This document shows positions 8,193-17,013 of a DNA stretch of 64,000 nt, piece by piece. Source of the DNA: Paenibacillus sp. GM2 (GTDB lineage Bacteria; Bacillota; Bacilli; Paenibacillales; Paenibacillaceae). The stretch covers positions 882,130-946,129 of the forward strand of contig NZ_LN831279.1 in NCBI RefSeq assembly GCF_900069005.2. Reading direction: 5' to 3'. Under the pieces are notes generated by a model. That model was not told the origin of the DNA, did no database searches, and saw only the letters and a list, made by a program, of their open reading frames with translations. Each line of letters starts with the position of its first letter. The stretch's first letter is position 1. A program made the position numbers and the translations under genes.

Positions 8193-10775
8193 ATGAACAA
8201 AAGCAAAGCACTATTGTTTATCCTGGCCGCCGCACTACTCATTCCTTCAGCAACAAACTGGCCAACTGCGTCTGCAGCAAGTTCTACGGATTCGCAAGAT
8301 TCGTCCAGCGTAACGGTTCCCAACCGAACATTCCATTTGGTGGGGAAAGGAAAGGTAAAGGACTTTACAGACGTCCAGCGTAGACGCTTTCATTTCAGCC
8401 AGTTTGAGCCAACAGGCTTCTATGCCAGCCCAAATGAAACGCTGACCGTTGATGTGCAAGGTCTCCAGGCGGTTAAAGCTTACATCGGCACTTACGGCTA
8501 TGACCGTACGTGGGAATCGCCTCCCGATAAGTTTACGCTTCAACCTGGCGCCAATTCCATTTTGAGTATACGAGGCGGAGTCCTGTATTTCAGTAATGAG
8601 AACACTAGTGGAAGCGTGGACCTGACGGTTACTAACGGGGGAACGCCAATTCCACTCTTTGTCTTAGGACAGACGACACAGACCGATTGGGACAATATGC
8701 TGCAGCAGTACCCCAATGCCTATGCCGTAGAGCTTAAAGGAAATCGCTCTCTCATAACCGTCTCCTCCGGCAAAGCCCGGCAGTATCTATCAGGTAAAAA
8801 TCCGGCGCCGCTCATGCAGAAGCATGACGAGATTATTGCCATGGAAGATTCGGTTTCAGGCGTTGGGCTAGAGTATACCGGTGTGGCGAAAGCAGATCCT
8901 CACTATATTCATTTTGTTGAAAATATTCATCCAGAGCCTAATGAATATATGTATGCGACCGATTACTATACGTCCTATATCCCCGATGTGGTTAACAAAA
9001 TTCTGGATGTGAATACGCTTTTGAACGATGGCTGGGGGCCTTGGCATGAACAAGGGCATCAGCGTCAGCAAAATCCTTGGACATGGGACGCTTTGTCCGA
9101 AGTCACCGTGAACGTGAGTAGCTTGTCCGTACAGAGGAAGTTGGGCATACCCTCCCGCCTGGAAATGGACAAGGTATATAACGATGTATTTTCCTATTTG
9201 AATCAACCGGCGAATCAAAAGAATTTTGACAGCCTCAATGATGATTTCACGAAGTTGGCTTTGTTCTGGCAGTTGGATTTGGCCTTTGGGGAGCACTTTT
9301 ATCCACAGCTTCATCAACAGTACCGAATTCTGCCCGACGAGCTTCAACCGAAAAACGACGACGAAAAAAAACAGCTGTTCATAATGATATCGTCCAAAGT
9401 GGCCAATCGCAATCTAGTCCCGTTTTTTGAACAGTGGGGCATCCAGTCTTCACAGGAAACGCGGGATGCTGTAGCGGCTTTGCCGTCGTTAACCAAACAG
9501 ATTTGGTTAGGCCGTGATGCGAATCCGCTGGTAGAGAATATCGTTCAGCCGTACCGTGTTCCCTCAGGCGTACCAATTCCGCAACAAGTCGAGTTAGGTC
9601 AGGGGAAAGCCCAGATCACCAATTTGAATCAGTGGCTATCCGGCCTTGCGGAGGATGTGCACGTCACGGATGTTTTTCTGAAATCCCAGCAGTTGGGCGC
9701 TTCAACCGCTCTGGTCACGATTGAGGATACTGCCGGGAATGTCAACGGCATCCAGGTCCCGATTCAGGTCGTTACCGGAGATACGATGATTTTCCAGGGG
9801 CTCGGTGATTGGAACAGCGCTGCGCTGACTTTGGATCATACGTCCCAAACGCTTCTCGCCAGTACGCCGAACCGGGAATCAACCATCCATAGTTACTTCA
9901 CAGAACCTTATTATACGGTCAAAATATTCCCTAAGAACTCAGACGAGCCTAAGCTACAGGCTTCAGCCAAAGGCACCGACACCCCGGCCGCCTTCGTAGA
10001 CGCTCTGAACAATGCAGCTTTCGAATACGGGGATGTCATTCAGATTACGCATGAAGAGCCGTCGCGTTTTCTAGTTTATGATAATGCCACGAAGCTTGCG
10101 CCGAATACAGCCAAGACCCAGACATATACAATCACAACCCAAGGCTTTGTGCCAAGAAGCTTGCCTACCGGAGTTGCCGTACCACAGACTGTGGAGATCG
10201 GGGTCAACAAGGAACAAATCACAAATTTTCAGGCATGGGTGACGAACCTATCTCCGAATACCCGCATCGTTGGGATTACAGAGCTGGACACGACGGTTGT
10301 CGGTAACACGAACGCCAAGGTGAAGCTTCAAGATGAACTGCTGGGTGACACGAGCATTATCAACGTACCGGTTCAGGTCGTATACGGCGATAGCCTGGTT
10401 TTCCAAGGACTTAGTGACTGGAACAGCGCGACGCTGACGCTAGACCATACGTCCAAAACGATTTTGGCTAGCACACCAAAACGCAGTACCTCCATCCATT
10501 ATTACTTTTCAGAAACTTACTACTCGGTCAAAGTATTGGATAAGAACACAGCAGTTGTAAAGTTTCAGGCTTCAGCCAAAGGCACCGACACCCCAGCGGC
10601 TTTCGTAGACGCTTTGAACAAAGGGGCCTTCGAATATGGGGATGTCATTCAGATTACACATGAGGAGCCTTTCCGCTTTATCGTCTATGACAATGGCACA
10701 AAGCTTGCTCCGAACACAGCCAAGACGCAGACATATACGATTACAGATCAAGGCTTTGTGCCTGAAAAAGGATAG
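8193..10775 (+). CDS. secreted M60 (enhancin-like) metalloprotease with two mucin-binding modules
   Basis: An 860-residue exported protein. A signal peptide (about 1-29, cleavage after ASA) is followed by a beta-rich N-terminal domain and a peptidase M60 domain. Its zinc motif is HEQGH (H285, E286, H289), with a downstream Glu in LSEVTVN (E303) as the likely third ligand. Such enzymes cut mucin-type glycoproteins. Residues from about 450 to the end form two tandem copies of a unit of about 200 residues, each ending in a putative mucin/carbohydrate-binding module (FQGLGDWNSA ... SIHYYFSETYYSVKV ... EYGDVIQITHEEP.RF). The two copies are nearly identical over long stretches, which implies recent duplication. 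Start at ATG 8193 with AAGGGAGAA upstream. Confidence 0.88.
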   Translation: MNKSKALLFILAAALLIPSATNWPTASAASSTDSQDSSSVTVPNRTFHLVGKGKVKDFTDVQRRRFHFSQFEPTGFYASPNETLTVDVQGLQAVKAYIGTYGYDRTWESPPDKFTLQPGANSILSIRGGVLYFSNENTSGSVDLTVTNGGTPIPLFVLGQTTQTDWDNMLQQYPNAYAVELKGNRSLITVSSGKARQYLSGKNPAPLMQKHDEIIAMEDSVSGVGLEYTGVAKADPHYIHFVENIHPEPNEYMYATDYYTSYIPDVVNKILDVNTLLNDGWGPWHEQGHQRQQNPWTWDALSEVTVNVSSLSVQRKLGIPSRLEMDKVYNDVFSYLNQPANQKNFDSLNDDFTKLALFWQLDLAFGEHFYPQLHQQYRILPDELQPKNDDEKKQLFIMISSKVANRNLVPFFEQWGIQSSQETRDAVAALPSLTKQIWLGRDANPLVENIVQPYRVPSGVPIPQQVELGQGKAQITNLNQWLSGLAEDVHVTDVFLKSQQLGASTALVTIEDTAGNVNGIQVPIQVVTGDTMIFQGLGDWNSAALTLDHTSQTLLASTPNRESTIHSYFTEPYYTVKIFPKNSDEPKLQASAKGTDTPAAFVDALNNAAFEYGDVIQITHEEPSRFLVYDNATKLAPNTAKTQTYTITTQGFVPRSLPTGVAVPQTVEIGVNKEQITNFQAWVTNLSPNTRIVGITELDTTVVGNTNAKVKLQDELLGDTSIINVPVQVVYGDSLVFQGLSDWNSATLTLDHTSKTILASTPKRSTSIHYYFSETYYSVKVLDKNTAVVKFQASAKGTDTPAAFVDALNKGAFEYGDVIQITHEEPFRFIVYDNGTKLAPNTAKTQTYTITDQGFVPEKG

Positions 10776-10947
10776 TCGAAGCTCGTTGATCATTTAGCGG
10801 CTTTGTCATGAGCAGCGGGCCGGGTGCGAGTAAACGGTTTAATAAATGGTTCAACGCTTGAGGGAGCTTATCCAAAAGAATATTTATTAATACACTAAGA
10901 AAAATAGATAAGAAAAGGAAAAACACAAAGATTCCCAATACTTTCAT
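10741..10947 (-). CDS. small membrane protein of unknown function
   Basis: A 68-residue frame begins with one hydrophobic segment (VLGIFVFFLFLSIFLSVLINILL) followed by a basic tail. A good ribosome binding site (AAGGAG, 10956-10961 on the minus strand) precedes the ATG at 10947-10945. The 3' end overlaps the end of the M60 gene by 35 bp tail to tail. I do not recognise the family. The membrane-plus-basic-tail layout is shared by many unrelated small proteins, so no role is assigned. Confidence 0.5.
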   Translation of the reverse strand: MKVLGIFVFFLFLSIFLSVLINILLDKLPQALNHLLNRLLAPGPLLMTKPLNDQRASTILFQAQSLDL

Positions 10948-10959
10948 GAATTTTTCTCC

Positions 10960-11180
10960 TTATTTTATTATGTGTATAGTCAAAGGGAATCTTCATTTAA
11001 AATCCGTATGAACCAATTGAAGTATTTAGGATTTCGGGATTGGACTAACGGGAAACGATAGCTCAATGAAGACTTAAAGAGGCAGCCGGCTTTTTGTCGA
11101 CTGCTTTTTCTCAATCAACGGGCAGATTAGTTTAACAAATATCCATGAACTACTTACTTTCTACCATATTAAATACCCGC
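10960..11180. other. intergenic region with a hairpin and repeated motif
   Basis: No gene is visible. An imperfect hairpin (GGCAGCCGGC ... GTCGACTGC, about 11081-11104) is followed by TTTTTCTC. It is flanked by two related motifs, AACGGGAAACGATAGCTCAA at about 11048 and AACGGGCAGATTAGTTTAAC at about 11117. The arrangement could be the residual end of an insertion element, but I cannot name one. Confidence 0.3.
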
Positions 11181-11198
11181 GAAAAAAGGATATATTAT

Positions 11199-11530
11199 TT
11201 ACAAAATAATATGACCGTAGGGGATGTGATCGCACCCCATATTTTTACTAAGTGCATCTATCCTTATTTTGCTTTTTTCTTCCTTCGGCATTTTGCTCCA
11301 TTCCTCAATCCAGTTTGAACCCAGCCCAATGAAAAAGGCTATGCCTATTCCCAGAAAATCAATCCGAAAATAACATAATGCAAGTTCATAGCCATTCACT
11401 CTCCTATCTGTTTTGAATATTTCTAAAATTGGCTGGAAAAGCACATAAAAAAAGCTATCGCTACTATGCTTCTCCAGTGGCATACTCCGTAAAGGAATCC
11501 TACGGTAATGCCATCTGATAGGGAAAACAT
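11199..11530 (-). pseudogene. possible frameshifted small membrane protein
   Basis: The minus strand carries two overlapping protein-like frames. One, from an ATG near 11530, reads MFSLSDGITVGFLYGVCHW and RSIVAIAFFMCF before stopping. The other, through to 11199, reads ELALCYFRIDFLGIGIAFFIG, then WIEEWSKMPKEEKSKIRIDAL. Together they look like a two-helix membrane protein broken by a frameshift near 11425-11440. Neither frame has a convincing ribosome binding site. I do not recognise the family. Confidence 0.35.
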
Positions 11531-11570
11531 AACGATGGTCTAATTAAATTCATGGGTGATTAGGGGATGA

Positions 11571-11897
11571 TTTCTGTCATATTCAATCACAGAATCTCAG
11601 TGGCTGTTTCATGCCGGATGGTTTGTCGAGTCGAGCCAGACCCTGGTCATTCATATGATTCGTACACCGAAGCTTCCATTTATACAAAGCCGTGCTTCCG
11701 CTCCGCTTACACTACTCACTTTTACCGGCATTGCAGTGCTGACTATCATTCCGTTTACCGCTTTTGGGACAATTCTCGGATTTATTCCGCTGCCGGCTGC
11801 ATACTTTGCCTATCTAATTCCGTGCATCATCTTATATATGGTGTTGGCTATAAGTTTGAAGAAAGCCTATGTACGGCATTACGGTGATCTTCTTTAA
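11571..11897 (+). pseudogene. mgtA: 3' relic of Mg2+-transporting P-type ATPase (mgtA)
   Basis: The frame reads [37 protein letters not shown] and [20 protein letters not shown] to a natural stop. This is the conserved C-terminal region of MgtA/MgtB magnesium-importing ATPases, covering the last membrane helices. Intact proteins have about 900 residues; only about 108 remain. There is no start codon or ribosome binding site and the frame is closed by a stop at 11568-11570. It is therefore the undeleted tail of a former mgtA locus. Confidence 0.85.
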
Positions 11898-11914
11898 TAG
11901 AAAGGAGCTTTGCA

Positions 11915-12087
11915 ATGAACTACACAGAACTATGGATGCGTCTCTTTCACACAACAGTATGGTTTGGCATTGATATAGGATTTTGGCCTCCATGTTTGTA
12001 TGTCTGCTCGTTGTGGTTTTGATGAGTGTTGTATTTTGGGGAATGAAACCTAAATCTATAAGAAATGATCATCCAAGTGAACACTAA
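11915..12087 (+). pseudogene. small membrane protein downstream of mgtA, frameshifted
   Basis: A perfect AAAGGAG (11901-11907) precedes ATG 11915, which encodes MNYTELWMRLFHTTVWFGID followed by IGFW. Reading then fails unless one G is restored near 11985-11986. With it the protein continues as ASMFVCLLVVVLMSVVFWGM, KPKSIRNDHPSEH and stops at 12087. That would be a 57-residue protein with one clear membrane helix, in an operon with mgtA. A small hydrophobic partner next to a magnesium ATPase is plausible, but its function here is unknown. Confidence 0.7.
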
Positions 12088-12132
12088 TTCACTTTAATAG
12101 CTTCAGTACAGCGCTAAGAACCCTACAATAAA

Positions 12133-12183
12133 AAAACCGTCAAGGCTAATCTGCGTGCACTGCGCTCGGCCTTGACGGTTTCC
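12133..12183. terminator. bidirectional intrinsic terminator
   Basis: A 12-bp stem AACCGTCAAGGC / GCCTTGACGGTT with A-rich and T-rich flanks works in both directions. Confidence 0.85.
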
Positions 12184-12495
12184 TTTTACGGATTTAAGAT
12201 GAACAACTTCCCGTTTCCTCAAACCCCACTCGATAGCGTAATTGAGATCAATAATAAGCTCATTGGTAACATTGCCTCTCGGCAGGATCAAAGAGGGCTT
12301 TAAGATTTATTTGCTGATAATTGAATATTGGGATTATACGATGAGATCACTATTCAAGCGGAGGATGGTTATAAAGAACGAGAACAAACGATTCTAATTT
12401 AGACAGGACTAAGACTTTATAAAAATGCTTATTATTTCGATCCTAGAAACGACCACATACTAATGAAGTTACTATGTGAAAGAAGGTACGGATAT
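12184..12495. other. intergenic stretch, no gene seen
   Basis: About 310 bp before the nitroreductase relic. Short protein-like stretches occur in several frames (for example LYDEITIQAEDGYKEREQ near 12340-12400), each ended by stops within 25 codons. They may be remains of a decayed gene; none is recognisable. Confidence 0.3.
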
Positions 12496-13301
12496 ATGAA
12501 ATCTTTAAATGGCTCGATATATCCTGCTATTTTTAAGCGGCAGTCCACTCGACGCTATAGTGATAGCCTTATTTCTACAGATAAACTCTACGGTCTCCGG
12601 GTTTTCATGCAGGAGGTTGTTCCCCTTTTATCATTAGAACAGTCGGTATTTGAAATTCAGCGCCATAAGGGAAACACGATGAAAATAGCAGCTTACGCGA
12701 AAAATCAGGCAACTTCCTTCATCAATCTGGCATTCATGCTGCAGCAAATGGACTTGTTCATCCAAACGAATGGGATGGGGGCGCAATGGAGCTCCACGGT
12801 AAGAGCAACAGAGAAGCAAAACAAGGGTTTCCATATAGAGTTAGCCTTGTATTTGGGATGGCTAAGGAGAGTCCCGTTCGCATGAGTATAAGCCAATTTG
12901 ACCGTAAGCAGCCGGAGGAAATATCAAACAGGCCGGAGCTTCCTCTGGTTGAAGCTGTGCGGCTGGCGCCAAGTGCGCGAAACAGGCAGCCTTGGTATCT
13001 CGCATGCAAAGAAGGGTGCATTGATTTCTATTGCAGAAAAGGTGGCCTCATCGACAATACTTTGCTTAAAAACTTACATTGGTTCGATATTGGGATCGCT
13101 GTCTGTCATGCGGTTCTCGCCTTGCAGGAGGAAGGCTTCTCGCCAATCCCTGTGATTAGGCCTGATCCGCCCGAAAGAGCAGGATGTATCTATGGCATTA
13201 GTTTAAATATTAATCCCGCGAAAAGCGCAGAGATCCCTGCTAAATATCGTACTAATAAACGTAGAAATTTCATCAGGCGTTTTGACTTGCTCCCTCTATA
13301 A
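12496..13301 (+). pseudogene. nitroreductase-family protein, frameshifted
   Basis: ATG 12496 opens the frame MKSLNGSIYPAIFKRQSTRR, and the frame includes QQMDLFIQTNGMGAQWSSTV. Near 12825-12827 one G is missing from a G run. From there the sensible sequence continues in the next frame: VSLVFGMAKESPVRMSISQF, then LVEAVRLAPSARNRQPWYLA. These are the motifs of the putative TM nitroreductase family, flavoproteins that reduce nitro compounds or quinones. Family proteins usually have about 230-250 residues, so nearly the full length is present, but the C-terminus also ends abruptly (RRNFIRRFDLLPL). Either a recent pseudogene or a sequencing indel. Confidence 0.75.
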
Positions 13302-13544
13302 GCCATGCGATTATGAGCTATATCATAATCTGGAAAATGATATGTTGGAGTGTCTCACGGATAAACAATAAGCAGATATGAGCTGCTTGCCGGATAAGGT
13401 GGTTGATAATTTGAGAAAACAACCCACAGAAGACGGGAGAGTCGAAGGGCAATGAAGCGATTAAAGATATTCTTTTTAGTTACCGATCTGGGATTTCTGG
13501 GTAACACCAGGGAACAATTTGCGGACGGAGGGAGCCGTTGTTCG

Positions 13545-13763
13545 ATGCCTATTATTAACATAAAGATGGCTAAGGGGCGGAACATTCAGCAAAAACAACA
13601 GCTTGTCGAAATAATTACTAAAGCATCGGCCGAGATATTAAACGTGAAAGAAGAATGGGTAACAGTCATTTTCGATGAGTATGAGAGGGATAGTTGGGCG
13701 ACTGGCGGCTCACTTCATTCTACGAAATATGGTGATGGATCCGGGAAGATGGGGACGGAGTGA
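13545..13763 (+). CDS. 4-oxalocrotonate tautomerase family protein
   Basis: A 72-residue protein starting MPIINIKMAKGRNIQQKQQL. After Met removal the N-terminal proline is the catalytic base of this family, which interconverts keto and enol acids. The helix ITKASAEILNV and strand EEWVTVIFDEY fit the 4-OT fold, and family members have 60-75 residues. I chose ATG 13545 rather than an upstream in-frame ATG because the family must start Met-Pro and because GGAGGG lies 11 bases upstream. The physiological substrate cannot be told from context. Confidence 0.88.
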   Translation: MPIINIKMAKGRNIQQKQQLVEIITKASAEILNVKEEWVTVIFDEYERDSWATGGSLHSTKYGDGSGKMGTE

Positions 13764-14081
13764 TTCCTGAAAACACGTTTCTAATAGAATAAGTAACAGA
13801 GAAGGTTTCTGATTTGCTTATCTTGGCAAATTGGAAACCTTTTCATATGTCCAATAAATTCAGGCTTGCTTCAATCTCATGCTTCTACAACACAATCGGC
13901 CTCTCTTTTAACACTCTTTTTATGCTACCCGTACAAAACCAGCTACTTTTACCGGCAATTAATAAATTTAACCCCTTCAGTTAATCCCGCGCAAACAGTC
14001 AGTTTCTATACTTTAAGAGGGTTGAAAACAACGCAAATATATCATGAACCCACATTAATTCACAGGGAGTGCGATAAAAAC
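13764..14081. other. intergenic leader of the ABC operon
   Basis: No gene is visible. A terminator-like hairpin (GAAGGTTTC ... GGAAACCTTTTC, about 13801-13845) ends the tautomerase unit, and the remaining sequence carries the promoter of the operon starting at 14082. The open frame upstream of 14082 is not a coding extension. Confidence 0.45.
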
Positions 14082-15206
14082 ATGAAACCTTGGTTAAAAA
14101 AAGAATTAGCATTGGGTCTTGTTCTAAGCTTATTTGTTTTAATGCTGGCAGCTTGTGGAGGTTCGGACAGCAAAGAAGCAACTACAAGCGGAAACGCGAG
14201 CGCTACTCCTGCAACGGAAGAAATTTCAGTGACTGATCTGGAAGTAAAGGCGAAGGAAGAAGGCGCTGTCGTAAGCGTCGGCATGCCGGATTCCTGGGCG
14301 AACTGGAAGGGGACATGGGAGGATCTTAAGAGCAAATACTCTCTTACACACACAGATACAGATATGTCGAGCGCGGAGGAAATCGCCAAATTCGAGGCGG
14401 AGAAGGACAAGCCTACTGCCGACATCGGTGATGTAGGTATAGCCTTCGGATCGGTAGCGATTGATAAGGGGGTCACGCAACCCTATAAAACCTCCTATTG
14501 GGATGAAATTCCCGACTGGGCTAAGGATAGCGAGGGCCACTGGCTAGTCGGCTACCAGGGCTCTATCTCAATCTTTACGAATACACAGCTTGTTCAATCA
14601 GCTCCGCAAAGCTGGGAGGATCTCAAGAACGGCGACTATAAAATCATTGTTGGCGATGTAACAAAGGCAGCGCAAGCGCAAATGGCTGTATTAGCGGCCG
14701 CAATGGCTTATGGCGGCGATGAATCGAACATCGAACCGGGAATAGCTTACTTTGAAGAGCTTGCGAAGAAGGGGCGTCTGTCCAATGCAGAAGCTTCACT
14801 GGCTAACATAGAGAAGGGCGAGGTTCAAGTTACATTGCTATGGGACTTTAACGCTCTCAACTACAAGGATCAATTGGGTGCGGATAAATTTAGCGTAGCT
14901 ATACCTAAAGAGGGCAGCGTTGTAAGCGGCTATGCAACGATCATTAATAAATATGCTCCCCATCCGAATGCCGCCAAGCTTGCCCGCGAATATATTCTAA
15001 GCGACGATGGCCAGATTAACCTGGCTAAAGGTTATGCAAGACCGATCCGCAACAGCGTACAGCTTCCTGACGAGGTAGCCGCCAAGCTTTTACCAGCAGA
15101 GGCCTATACCAACGTGAAGCCGGTTAACGATTACAAGGTGTGGGAAGAAACCGCGAAGACTCTTCCGCAGCTTTGGCAGGAACGCGTACTTGTTTATATG
15201 AATTAA
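14082..15206 (+). CDS. ABC transporter substrate-binding lipoprotein (organophosphorus/polyamine/iron class)
   Basis: A 374-residue extracytoplasmic binding protein. The start is ATG 14082, with AGGGAGTG upstream, and the preceding open frame is not coding. It has a lipoprotein signal peptide (LSLFVLMLAAC, lipid on the Cys near residue 24). The mature part has motifs of the family-1/6 binding proteins used with PotBC/PhnUV/FbpB-type permeases (TQLVQSAPQSWEDLKNGDYK, LAREYILSDDGQINLAKGYA). It delivers the ligand to the two permeases encoded next. The nearby phosphatase genes favour an organophosphate or phosphonate ligand, which is inference. A terminator-like hairpin after the gene would raise its level over the permeases. 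Confidence 0.88.
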   Translation: MKPWLKKELALGLVLSLFVLMLAACGGSDSKEATTSGNASATPATEEISVTDLEVKAKEEGAVVSVGMPDSWANWKGTWEDLKSKYSLTHTDTDMSSAEEIAKFEAEKDKPTADIGDVGIAFGSVAIDKGVTQPYKTSYWDEIPDWAKDSEGHWLVGYQGSISIFTNTQLVQSAPQSWEDLKNGDYKIIVGDVTKAAQAQMAVLAAAMAYGGDESNIEPGIAYFEELAKKGRLSNAEASLANIEKGEVQVTLLWDFNALNYKDQLGADKFSVAIPKEGSVVSGYATIINKYAPHPNAAKLAREYILSDDGQINLAKGYARPIRNSVQLPDEVAAKLLPAEAYTNVKPVNDYKVWEETAKTLPQLWQERVLVYMN

Positions 15207-15224
15207 TGAGCATGCCTAAAAGGT

Positions 15225-15263
15225 GGGGCGTCTTCGTCATCTGATGAACGACGCCCCTTTTTT
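15225..15263 (+). terminator. leaky terminator between binding protein and permease genes
   Basis: A hairpin with stem GGGGCGTC ... GACGCCCC is followed by TTTTTT, 19 bases after the lipoprotein stop. Such partial terminators make binding protein exceed permease in ABC operons. Confidence 0.75.
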
Positions 15264-15283
15264 ACAAGAAGGAGAGTGAGGGC

Positions 15284-16204
15284 GTGAAGCGTAGTAATCG
15301 ATGGTTCTTACTAGGGTTAGTTCCTTTTGTAGTGATGATCGTGCTGTTTCAATTAGCTCCAATCCTGTCAATGTTGACGGGAAGCATTAGTCAAGGGAAC
15401 GGTTCAGGTTTTACGCTTGATTATTATTCACGGATTATCCATAGCGAATTTTATTTGAAAGCTATTAAGAACAGTTTGCTGATTTCCATTTTTTCCAGTG
15501 TGATTGGGATTGTAGCCGGGCTGATTTGTGCTTATTCGATTACTCGATTCTCGCCAAGGATGCGGGATCGGTTGTTAATGCTGTCTAATATGACGTCGAA
15601 TTTTGCTGGTGTTCCGCTTGCGTTTGCTTATATTATTCTGCTTGGCAGCAATGGGGTATTTACGTTGCTCTTTAAGCAGTGGGGCTGGAGCGTGTTCGCC
15701 GATTTCAATTTATATAGCTGGGCAGGACTTGTGTTGGTTTACGTGTACTTTCAGGTGCCCCTTGCTTTATTGCTATTGTACCCTTCCTTTTACGGGATCC
15801 GGGAGCAGTGGAAGGAGGCGGCTTCCCTGTTAGGTGCAAGCAAATGGCAGTTTTGGAGAACGATCGGATTGCCTATTCTGACGCCTGCTGTTTTCGGTAC
15901 ATTGGGAATTTTGTTCGCTAACGGGATGGGAGCATATGCAACTGCCTATGCCCTGGTTGGCGGAAATTACAATTTGCTTGCAGTCCGGATAGGATCATTG
16001 GTCGCAGGAGACGTGGTCAATGAACCACAGCTAGGCAATGCACTCGCAGTTATATTGGCTTTATCGACGCTGCTAGCGGTGTATCTTAATCATAAAATGA
16101 CACAGCGATCCAAGATGCTTCAATCCGGATTTACCTCAAACAATACCAGGAGCTTACGAATATTTACCAAGCTGAAGTCCTCGGCAGTGAAGGAGGAACT
16201 GTAA
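15284..16204 (+). CDS. ABC transporter permease 1
   Basis: A 306-residue inner membrane permease with about six helices and the family EAA-loop (EAASLLGASKWQFWRTIGLPIL) that contacts the ATPase. It begins at a GTG with AAGGAGAG upstream. It pairs with the next permease, which overlaps it by one base (TAATG). Similar to the PotB/PhnU/FbpB-type subunits of importers for polyamines, phosphonates and iron. Confidence 0.9.
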   Translation: MKRSNRWFLLGLVPFVVMIVLFQLAPILSMLTGSISQGNGSGFTLDYYSRIIHSEFYLKAIKNSLLISIFSSVIGIVAGLICAYSITRFSPRMRDRLLMLSNMTSNFAGVPLAFAYIILLGSNGVFTLLFKQWGWSVFADFNLYSWAGLVLVYVYFQVPLALLLLYPSFYGIREQWKEAASLLGASKWQFWRTIGLPILTPAVFGTLGILFANGMGAYATAYALVGGNYNLLAVRIGSLVAGDVVNEPQLGNALAVILALSTLLAVYLNHKMTQRSKMLQSGFTSNNTRSLRIFTKLKSSAVKEEL

Positions 16205-17013
16205 TGGAGACCCATAGAAAGAAGGCAGGCTGGGGGCATCTGTCACTAATGCTAATCTTGATGGTTTATTTGCTTCTTCCTTTGCTTGTTACGTTTATTT
16301 ATGCGTTCGCGAAGGAGTGGCAGGCAACGATCTTACCGGAGAGCTGGACGTTGGCATGGTTCAAGGAAATGCTTCAGGACGTCAGGTTTATGGAGGCCCT
16401 GTGGACCTCGCTATATCTCTGTATCATTAGTGTGGCGCTGAGCCTCGCCGTGATGCTGCCAGCCGTGTTTATTATTACTGTCTATCTGCCCGGGCTGGAG
16501 AGGTTCATGAAGGGAATCGTTGTCCTTCCTTATGCCGTACCCGGCGTCGTTGCAGCGGTAGGGCTGATTCGGGCCTATTCCTCTGGGCCGATTCCTATTG
16601 CAGGTACAGCGTATATTTTGATCGGCGCGTACTTCATTATTATATTGCCTTACATGTACCAGGGGATTCGCAACAGTCTGTTAACGGTGTCTGCCGTTGA
16701 ACTGGTTAATTCGGCTGAAATGTTAGGTGCCAGTCGATTGAAGGCATTTACAACCGTAATTGTACCCAATATTTGGCCAGGGATTATCACATCTACCTTG
16801 TTATCTTTCTCCGTATTATTTGGTGAATTTGTTCTAACAAACATGTTGGTTGGCGGGCATATTCAGACGATTCAGGTTTATTTGTATCAAAGGGTCAACG
16901 AAAGCGGACATCTGGCTAGCGCCATTGCGATTTCCTACTTTTTGTTTATTCTGGTGCTGTCTATGATCCTAATGAAGCTTGGCAAAAAAGTGAATAAGGG
17001 GATATCAGGATGA
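16204..17013 (+). CDS. ABC transporter permease 2
   Basis: A 269-residue permease with about six helices and the EAA-loop NSAEMLGASRLKAFTTVIVPNI. It is translationally coupled to the first permease (stop and start overlap at 16204) and its stop overlaps the start of the ATPase gene. It forms the heterodimeric channel of the importer. Similar to PotC/PhnV-type subunits. Confidence 0.9.
   Translation: METHRKKAGWGHLSLMLILMVYLLLPLLVTFIYAFAKEWQATILPESWTLAWFKEMLQDVRFMEALWTSLYLCIISVALSLAVMLPAVFIITVYLPGLERFMKGIVVLPYAVPGVVAAVGLIRAYSSGPIPIAGTAYILIGAYFIIILPYMYQGIRNSLLTVSAVELVNSAEMLGASRLKAFTTVIVPNIWPGIITSTLLSFSVLFGEFVLTNMLVGGHIQTIQVYLYQRVNESGHLASAIAISYFLFILVLSMILMKLGKKVNKGISG

Noticed and set aside
12103..12291. 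Minus-strand frame of 62 codons across a terminator
   Set aside because: It starts at TTG without a site and reads straight through a strong bidirectional terminator.
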